Source of the DNA: an uncultured Dialister sp.
GTDB lineage: Bacteria > Bacillota > Negativicutes > Veillonellales > Dialisteraceae
Reading direction: 5' to 3'
Assembly (NCBI RefSeq): GCF_900538805.1
Contig: NZ_UPZP01000086.1
Coordinates: 1-9,704, forward strand
DNA length: 9,704 nt
Shown here in pieces: positions 5,212-9,704 of the stretch. Below the pieces are notes generated by a model. The model ran no database searches, had not been told where the DNA came from, and saw only the letters and a list, made by a program, of their open reading frames with translations. The translations under genes and the position numbers were made by a program. Within the stretch, counting starts at the first letter, position 1. Every line of letters begins with the position of its first letter.

Positions 5212-5247
5212 TGCTTTCCAAGTCAATCACAGGAGGGTACTAACATT

Positions 5248-6255
5248 ATGACAAAGATTGGTATTAACGGATTTGGCAGAATCGGCAGACTGGTATTCCG
5301 CGGCATGCTGGACAGGGATGACCTGGACGTGGTGGCCATCAATAACCCCAGCGGTGTGGAGACGGCTGCCTATCTTCTGAAGTATGATTCCGTCCATGGA
5401 CGCCTGGGCAAGAAGGTGGAAATCGACGGGGACGACCTGATTATCGAAGGAAAACGGGTCCATGTATTCCATGACAGGGATCCTGAACATCTGGACTGGA
5501 GTGCCTATGGCGTTGAAATCGTGGTGGAATCCACCGGCAAGCTGAAGGACAAAGTAAGTGCCGGCAAGCATATCAAAGGAACGGTGAAGAAAGTCATCAT
5601 TACTGCTCCCGGCAAGGATGATGATGCCACCATCGTTATGGGTGTCAACGAAAATACCTATGACCCGGAAAAGGACAATATTATTTCCAACGCATCCTGC
5701 ACCACCAACTGCCTGGCACCGGTGGTGAAGGTTCTCCATGAAAAATTCCATATTAAACGGGGCCTCATGACCACCGTCCATTCCTACACCAATGACCAGG
5801 CCATTCTGGAAAAGGCCCATAAGAAGGACCCCAGAAGAGGCAGGGCAGCAGCGGAAAATATCATCCCCACCTCCACCGGCGCAGCCAAAGCCATCGGCAT
5901 TGTCATTCCTGAACTGAAGGGCAAGCTGAACGGTCTGGCCATCCGCGTGCCTACTCCCGATGTATCCCTGGTGGATCTGGTGGTGGAACTGTCCAAGAAT
6001 GTGACGAAGGAAGAGGTCAATGCAGCACTGAAGGAAGCGTCCGAAGGAGAGCTGAAGGGTATCCTGGCTTACACCGATGAACCCCTGGTTTCCAGTGACT
6101 TCCTCACTACCGACGTAAGCTCCACCGTAGACAGTCTCCTCACCATGGTGATGGAAGGCAATCTGGTGAAGGTCATTGCCTGGTACGACAATGAATGGGG
6201 CTATTCCATGAGAATCATTGACCTTGTTAAGTATGTAGCATCGAAAGGACTTTGA
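5248..6255 (+). CDS. gapA: Glyceraldehyde-3-phosphate dehydrogenase, type I
   Basis: This 335-residue cytoplasmic enzyme oxidises and phosphorylates glyceraldehyde-3-phosphate to 1,3-bisphosphoglycerate. The Rossmann motif GINGFGRIGR (5-14) is followed by the active site SNASCTTNCLAP (147-158), with catalytic Cys151 and base His178 (TTVHSYTND). Other family motifs are NIIPTSTGAAKA (204-215), LAIRVPTPDVSLVDL (230-244) and WYDNEWGYS (312-320). The length is standard. The ATG at 5248 follows AGGAGG (5231-5236) at 11 nt; an in-frame ATG at 5203 overlaps the cggR stop and would add 15 unconserved residues. Oddity: the usual NAD-selecting Asp after strand 2 (INDL in many glycolytic enzymes) is Asn here (INNPSG, 31-36), and the usual Pro-His-Lys after the active-site helix reads KAHKKD. 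Cofactor preference is therefore uncertain. Pgk follows after 2 nt. Confidence 0.95.
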   Translation: MTKIGINGFGRIGRLVFRGMLDRDDLDVVAINNPSGVETAAYLLKYDSVHGRLGKKVEIDGDDLIIEGKRVHVFHDRDPEHLDWSAYGVEIVVESTGKLKDKVSAGKHIKGTVKKVIITAPGKDDDATIVMGVNENTYDPEKDNIISNASCTTNCLAPVVKVLHEKFHIKRGLMTTVHSYTNDQAILEKAHKKDPRRGRAAAENIIPTSTGAAKAIGIVIPELKGKLNGLAIRVPTPDVSLVDLVVELSKNVTKEEVNAALKEASEGELKGILAYTDEPLVSSDFLTTDVSSTVDSLLTMVMEGNLVKVIAWYDNEWGYSMRIIDLVKYVASKGL

Positions 6256-6257
6256 TT

Positions 6258-7445
6258 ATGAACAAGCAGACCGTGTATGATTTGAAACCGGAAGGAAAAA
6301 CAGTGTATGTCCGTGTGGACTATAACGTGCCCCATGATAAGGACGGCCACATCCTGGATGACCGCCGTATCCGGGCTACCATTCCTACCATCCGCTACCT
6401 CCTGGATAAGGGGGCTGCGGTGGTGCTGGCAAGTCATATGGGGCGCCCCAAGGGAGCAGTGGTGAAGGACCTGTCCCTTGCTCCCTGTGCCAAACGGCTG
6501 TCCGAACTGCTTTCCCAGGAAGTGCTCTTTGCAGATGACTGCGTAGGAGAAAAGGCCTCTGCCATGAAAAAGAGCCTTCAGCCGGGACAGGTGCTTCTTC
6601 TCGAAAATCTTCGTTTCCACAAGGAAGAAGAAAAGAACGATCCCGAATTTGCCAAAGCCCTGGCTGAGGGCTGCGATCTGGCAGTGAACGATGCCTTCGG
6701 TGTATCCCACCGCGTCCATGCCTCCGTGGTAGGTGTAGGCAGACTCATGCCCATGGTGTCCGGCCTTCTTTTGAAGAAGGAAATTGATTTCCTGGACGGC
6801 GTCATCGAACATCCGGAAAGGCCTTTTGCTGCCATTATCGGCGGAGCCAAAATCAGCGATAAAATCCAGGTCATTGCCAACCTTATGGAAAAGGCGGACG
6901 TCATCCTCATCGGCGGCGGCATGGCCAATACCTTCGTGGCTGCCCAGGGCTATGACATGGGCCAGTCCCTGCAGGACCGGGACCGTTTCGACCTGGCCAG
7001 GAACCTGATGAAGAAGGCCCATGAAATGGGTTCGGAAATCATGCTGCCCGTGGATTTCATGGCCGGCGATTCCTTCTCTGAAAAGGCAGAAACCAAAGTC
7101 CTCTCGGCTTCCGAATTCAAGAGCCCCTGGATGGCACTGGATATCGGTCCTAAAACCATCGAACTTTATGTGGAAACATTGAAGAAAATGAAGACCGTCG
7201 TATGGAACGGCCCCATGGGCGTGTTTGAAATGAAACCCTTTGCAAGGGGCACCTTTGCCATTGCAGAAGCCATGGCAAACCTTCATGCCACCACCGTCAT
7301 CGGCGGCGGCGAGTCCGCTTCCGTGGTGGACCAGCTGGGCATTGAAGATAAATTTTCCCATGTATCCACCGGCGGCGGCGCCTCCCTGGAAATGCTGGAA
7401 GGCATGGTTCTTCCCGGCGTGGCGGTACTGGCGGACAAGGAGTGA
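6258..7445 (+). CDS. pgk: Phosphoglycerate kinase
   Basis: This 395-residue monomeric cytoplasmic kinase transfers phosphate from 1,3-bisphosphoglycerate to ADP, making ATP and 3-phosphoglycerate. The N-terminal substrate domain shows VRVDYNVP (18-25; Tyr where Phe is usual), DDRRIRATIPTI (34-45), SHMGRPKG (59-66), LLLENLRF (113-120) and NDAFGVSHRVHAS (144-156). The C-terminal nucleotide domain shows IIGGAKISDKI (193-203), LIGGGMANTF (217-226), VVWNGPMGVFE (314-324), VIGGGESAS (347-355) and STGGGASLEMLEG (370-382). The GGGD usual at the Mg-nucleotide site is GGGE here (Glu352), a conservative change. The ATG at 6258 is 2 nt after the gapA stop, with AAAGGA (6244-6249) 8 nt upstream; an upstream in-frame TTG at 6252 overlaps the gapA stop and has poorer spacing. 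The length is typical for bacteria. Confidence 0.95.
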   Translation: MNKQTVYDLKPEGKTVYVRVDYNVPHDKDGHILDDRRIRATIPTIRYLLDKGAAVVLASHMGRPKGAVVKDLSLAPCAKRLSELLSQEVLFADDCVGEKASAMKKSLQPGQVLLLENLRFHKEEEKNDPEFAKALAEGCDLAVNDAFGVSHRVHASVVGVGRLMPMVSGLLLKKEIDFLDGVIEHPERPFAAIIGGAKISDKIQVIANLMEKADVILIGGGMANTFVAAQGYDMGQSLQDRDRFDLARNLMKKAHEMGSEIMLPVDFMAGDSFSEKAETKVLSASEFKSPWMALDIGPKTIELYVETLKKMKTVVWNGPMGVFEMKPFARGTFAIAEAMANLHATTVIGGGESASVVDQLGIEDKFSHVSTGGGASLEMLEGMVLPGVAVLADKE

Positions 7446-7451
7446 TTCTGT

Positions 7452-8198
7452 TTGCGTAAAACCCTGATTGCAGGCAACTGGAAAATGAATCTCACCGTGA
7501 CGGAAGCAGAGAAATTTTTCAAAGCCTTCAAAATTCAAAAAAAGGAGGGGACCGAGCTTCTTTTCTGTCCTCCCTTTACGGATATTCCCATAGCCCGTTT
7601 CTTCCTGGACCGCTCCTTCATCCGCTGGGGCGCCCAGAATGTGTATCCCGAAGACAAGGGCGCCTTCACAGGAGAAATTTCAGCGCCCATGCTGAAGGAC
7701 CTGGGCTGCAGCTATGTCATCTGCGGCCATTCTGAAAGACGGCAGATTCTTGGTGAAAGCGATGAATTTGTGGCCCGTAAGGTGAAGGTGGTGCTGGAGC
7801 ATGACATGATTCCCATCCTCTGCGTAGGGGAGACGGGAGAAGAAAGAAAAGAAGGCCAGACGGAAGAACGGATTGGAAGCGAAATCAGGACGGCCCTCTT
7901 TGAACTTTCTAAAGAAGAAACGGCGAAACTGGTTATTGCCTATGAGCCTATCTGGGCCATCGGCTCCGGCCAGGCCGCTACACCGGAGGACGCGGAAGAA
8001 ATCGCATCCTTCATCCGAAAAACCGTGAAAGAGGCGGCAGGAAAGAAGGCGGCCGACGAAGTCCTGATCCTTTATGGCGGCTCTGTAAACGGAGACAATA
8101 TTTCCTATTTCCTGAAGCAGAAGAATATCGACGGCGCCCTTATCGGCGGCGCCAGTCTGAAGCCCGATACAATGCTTGATATTTACAATAAAGCCTGA
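7452..8198 (+). CDS. tpiA: Triose-phosphate isomerase
   Basis: This 248-residue TIM-barrel enzyme, a cytoplasmic dimer, interconverts dihydroxyacetone phosphate and glyceraldehyde-3-phosphate. The catalytic set is present: AGNWKMN (7-13, Asn9 and Lys11), CGHSERR (91-97, His93), AYEPIWAIGSG (163-173, Glu165 at the base of the mobile loop 6), YGGSV (208-212) and DGALIGGASL (227-236) for phosphate binding. The start is TTG at 7452: AAGGAGTGA (7437-7445), a near-perfect Shine-Dalgarno sequence that overlaps the pgk stop codon, ends 6 nt before it, and the protein then begins MRKTLIAGNWKMN as in the family. No suitable ATG is close. The pgk-tpiA spacing of 6 nt suggests translational coupling. Fusion with pgk, known in some bacteria, is not seen. 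Confidence 0.95.
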   Translation: MRKTLIAGNWKMNLTVTEAEKFFKAFKIQKKEGTELLFCPPFTDIPIARFFLDRSFIRWGAQNVYPEDKGAFTGEISAPMLKDLGCSYVICGHSERRQILGESDEFVARKVKVVLEHDMIPILCVGETGEERKEGQTEERIGSEIRTALFELSKEETAKLVIAYEPIWAIGSGQAATPEDAEEIASFIRKTVKEAAGKKAADEVLILYGGSVNGDNISYFLKQKNIDGALIGGASLKPDTMLDIYNKA

Positions 8199-8211
8199 TG
8201 TAGACCATACT
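8182..8211 (+). promoter_or_regulatory. Possible internal promoter for eno
   Basis: TTTACA (8182-8187), an 18-bp spacer, then CATACT (8206-8211), lying across the tpiA end and the 40-nt tpiA-eno gap. It would give eno a short leader of about 20 nt. It is the widest gap among the enzyme genes of the operon after the cggR-gapA junction. The -35 matches 5 of 6 and the -10 only 4 of 6, so this is tentative. Confidence 0.3.
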
Positions 8212-8238
8212 GAAATCAAATTACAGGAGGAATAAAGC

Positions 8239-9534
8239 ATGGCAGCAATTACCGATTTGCACGCAAGAGAAATTTTGGATTCCCGGGGAAATCCCACGGT
8301 TGAAGTAGAAATGACACTGGAAGACGGCACCTTTGCCAGGGCCGCCGTTCCCTCCGGTGCATCCACCGGCATGTTTGAAGCCACCGAACTTCGGGACGGC
8401 GATAAGAGCCGGTACAACGGCAAGGGTGTCCTGAAAGCGGTAAATAATGTGAACAGCGAAATCGCTGATGCCGTGCTTGGCTGGGATGCCAGCGACCAGA
8501 GGGGCTTGGACCACATCCTCATCAATCTGGACGGCACGGAAAACAAGAGCCGCCTTGGTGCCAATGCCATCCTTGGCGTATCCCTGGCCGCTGCCCATGC
8601 AGCAGCAGCTTCTGCGGGCCTTCCGCTGTACCAGTATCTGGGCGGTGTGAATGCCCATAACCTGCCGGTACCGATGATGAATATCATGAACGGCGGCGCC
8701 CATGCAGATAACAATGTGGATATCCAGGAAAGCATGATCATGCCTGTAGGTGCTCCCAGTTTCCGGGAAGGCCTTCGCATGTGCGCTGAAATCTACCATG
8801 CCCTGAAGGACGTGCTGAAGAAAAAGGGACTGTCCACTGCCGTAGGCGATGAAGGCGGCTATGCGCCGGACCTTCCCTCCAACGAAGCAGCCATGGAAGT
8901 CATCTGCGAAGCCATCGAGAAAGCAGGCTACACCGCAGGCAAAGACGTAGTCCTGGCCACCGATGTAGCGGCCTCCGAACTATTAGGCGACGACGGCCTC
9001 TACCACCTGGCAGGAGACCATGCCGCTAAAACTGCCGATGAAATGATTGCCTTCTACGAAAAACTGATTGATGACTATCCCATCATTTCCATCGAAGATG
9101 GCCTTGGAGAAGAAGACTGGGATGGATGGAAAAAACTCACCGACGCTTTGGGTAAAAAAGTCCAGCTGGTGGGGGATGACCTCTTCGTCACCAACACCAA
9201 ACGCCTCTCCAAAGGCATCCACATGGGCGTAGCCAACTCCATCCTCATCAAACTGAACCAGATTGGCACTCTCACCGAAACCTTCGAAGCCGTCCAGATG
9301 GCCCAGCGCTGCGGCTACACCGCCGTTATTTCCCACCGCTCCGGCGAAACCGCCGACACCACCATTGCCGATGTGGCAGTGGCCCTGAATGCCGGCCAGA
9401 TTAAGACCGGTGCTCCGGGACGTACAGAAAGAGTGGCCAAGTACAACCAGCTCCTCCGCATCGAAGAAGACCTGGACGCCGACTCCTTCTACGGCAGCAG
9501 CGCCCTGACCCACAGAATGAAACGGTTTGAATAA
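8239..9534 (+). CDS. eno: Enolase (phosphopyruvate hydratase)
   Basis: This 431-residue cytoplasmic enzyme dehydrates 2-phosphoglycerate to phosphoenolpyruvate. Family motifs run in order: REILDSRGNPTVEVE (10-24), VPSGASTG (37-44), LGANAILGVS (106-115), PVPMMNIMNGGAHADNNVD (143-161), AVGDEGGYAP (201-210, general acid-base Glu205), metal ligands Asp242 (TDVAAS), Glu286 (SIEDGL) and Asp313 (VGDDLFVTN), catalytic Lys338 (LIKLNQIGTLTE), SHRSGET (365-371) and Lys389 (IKTGAPGRTER). The usual IQEF at the substrate site reads IQES (Ser165), next to conserved Glu164. The ATG at 8239 follows CAGGAGGA (8224-8231) at 7 nt. The gene is last in the operon and is followed by a strong terminator. Phosphoglycerate mutase, which would supply its substrate, is not in this cluster. 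Confidence 0.96.
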   Translation: MAAITDLHAREILDSRGNPTVEVEMTLEDGTFARAAVPSGASTGMFEATELRDGDKSRYNGKGVLKAVNNVNSEIADAVLGWDASDQRGLDHILINLDGTENKSRLGANAILGVSLAAAHAAAASAGLPLYQYLGGVNAHNLPVPMMNIMNGGAHADNNVDIQESMIMPVGAPSFREGLRMCAEIYHALKDVLKKKGLSTAVGDEGGYAPDLPSNEAAMEVICEAIEKAGYTAGKDVVLATDVAASELLGDDGLYHLAGDHAAKTADEMIAFYEKLIDDYPIISIEDGLGEEDWDGWKKLTDALGKKVQLVGDDLFVTNTKRLSKGIHMGVANSILIKLNQIGTLTETFEAVQMAQRCGYTAVISHRSGETADTTIADVAVALNAGQIKTGAPGRTERVAKYNQLLRIEEDLDADSFYGSSALTHRMKRFE

Positions 9535-9550
9535 TCAGGAATCAATGCAG

Positions 9551-9577
9551 AAAACCCCGGCTCTTCGCCGGGGTTTT
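9551..9577 (+). terminator. Intrinsic terminator of the glycolytic operon
   Basis: A perfect 11-bp stem, aaaaccccggc with gccggggtttt, and the loop tcttc (9562-9566), starting 17 nt after the eno stop codon. The T-run is part of the right arm, and the flanking A-run makes it likely bidirectional. Confidence 0.9.
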
Positions 9578-9587
9578 GCTTTGCTAA

Positions 9588-9704
9588 GGGAAGCACTGAT
9601 TAATTCGCAGAATCGAATTTCATATGGATTTTTATCCAATGCTGCGTCATAAGTCTCCTTAAATAGCTCGCTATTCGCGTCGACTGATTCCTTGCATTGG
9701 ATAA
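9588..9704. mobile_element. Second copy of the 161-bp inverted-repeat element, cut by the window end
   Basis: It starts 10 bp beyond the eno terminator with gggaagcactgattaa and is identical to 2020-2136 except for four substitutions, at the inner end of the left arm and just after it. The last visible bases are the beginning of the right arm (cattggataa). The flanking bases (ctaa before the element) differ from those of the first copy, so the ggg boundary is supported independently by both copies. Confidence 0.7.

Noticed and set aside
6201..7538. 445-codon minus-strand ORF across pgk
   Set aside because: It is a shadow of pgk codon bias; pgk itself has all expected motifs.

Overview
The window reads as a chromosomal segment from an anaerobic Firmicute. 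The conserved order cggR-gapA-pgk-tpiA-eno, a SpoVB-type flippase and an FMN-dependent FabK-type enoyl-ACP reductase all fit this. A member of the Negativicutes (Veillonella/Dialister-like) is my best guess, but that is inference from gene content and protein style; the genus cannot be fixed from the sequence alone.

Layout. Positions 1-418 are non-coding: a cluster of short GC-rich hairpins, a 9-nt tandem repeat and a promoter. Positions 419-2020 (+) encode a 533-aa MurJ/SpoVB-family flippase. Its stop codon abuts a 161-bp terminal-inverted-repeat element (2020-2180), followed by a strong terminator (2207-2256). Positions 2259-2799 hold two more copies of the hairpin cluster, arranged head to head around a 58-bp core. 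Positions 2829-3779 (-) encode FabK. A 395-bp divergent intergenic region follows, with a promoter for each side and a 16-bp inverted repeat that looks like an operator. Positions 4175-9534 (+) hold the glycolytic operon cggR, gapA, pgk, tpiA, eno, which ends in a perfect 11-bp terminator (9551-9577). A second copy of the 161-bp element starts at 9588 and is cut by the window end.

How the genes work together. CggR is the sugar-phosphate-sensing repressor of the central glycolytic genes. GapA, Pgk, TpiA and Eno carry out the triose-phosphate part of glycolysis. Phosphoglycerate mutase, often found between tpiA and eno in Firmicutes, is absent here. The flippase (cell-wall precursor export) and FabK (last step of fatty-acid elongation) are separate transcription units concerned with the envelope.

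Most unusual content. The non-coding blocks at 60-278 and 2259-2799 are three copies of one modular element. Linker phrases such as aggggtgcatttcc and ggttgtaNggtttt stay constant, while the hairpins between them change stem sequence but remain paired. Nearly all the loops are GNA or GNNA closed by a C-G pair, a loop class known to make exceptionally stable DNA mini-hairpins. I do not recognise this as a named repeat family.
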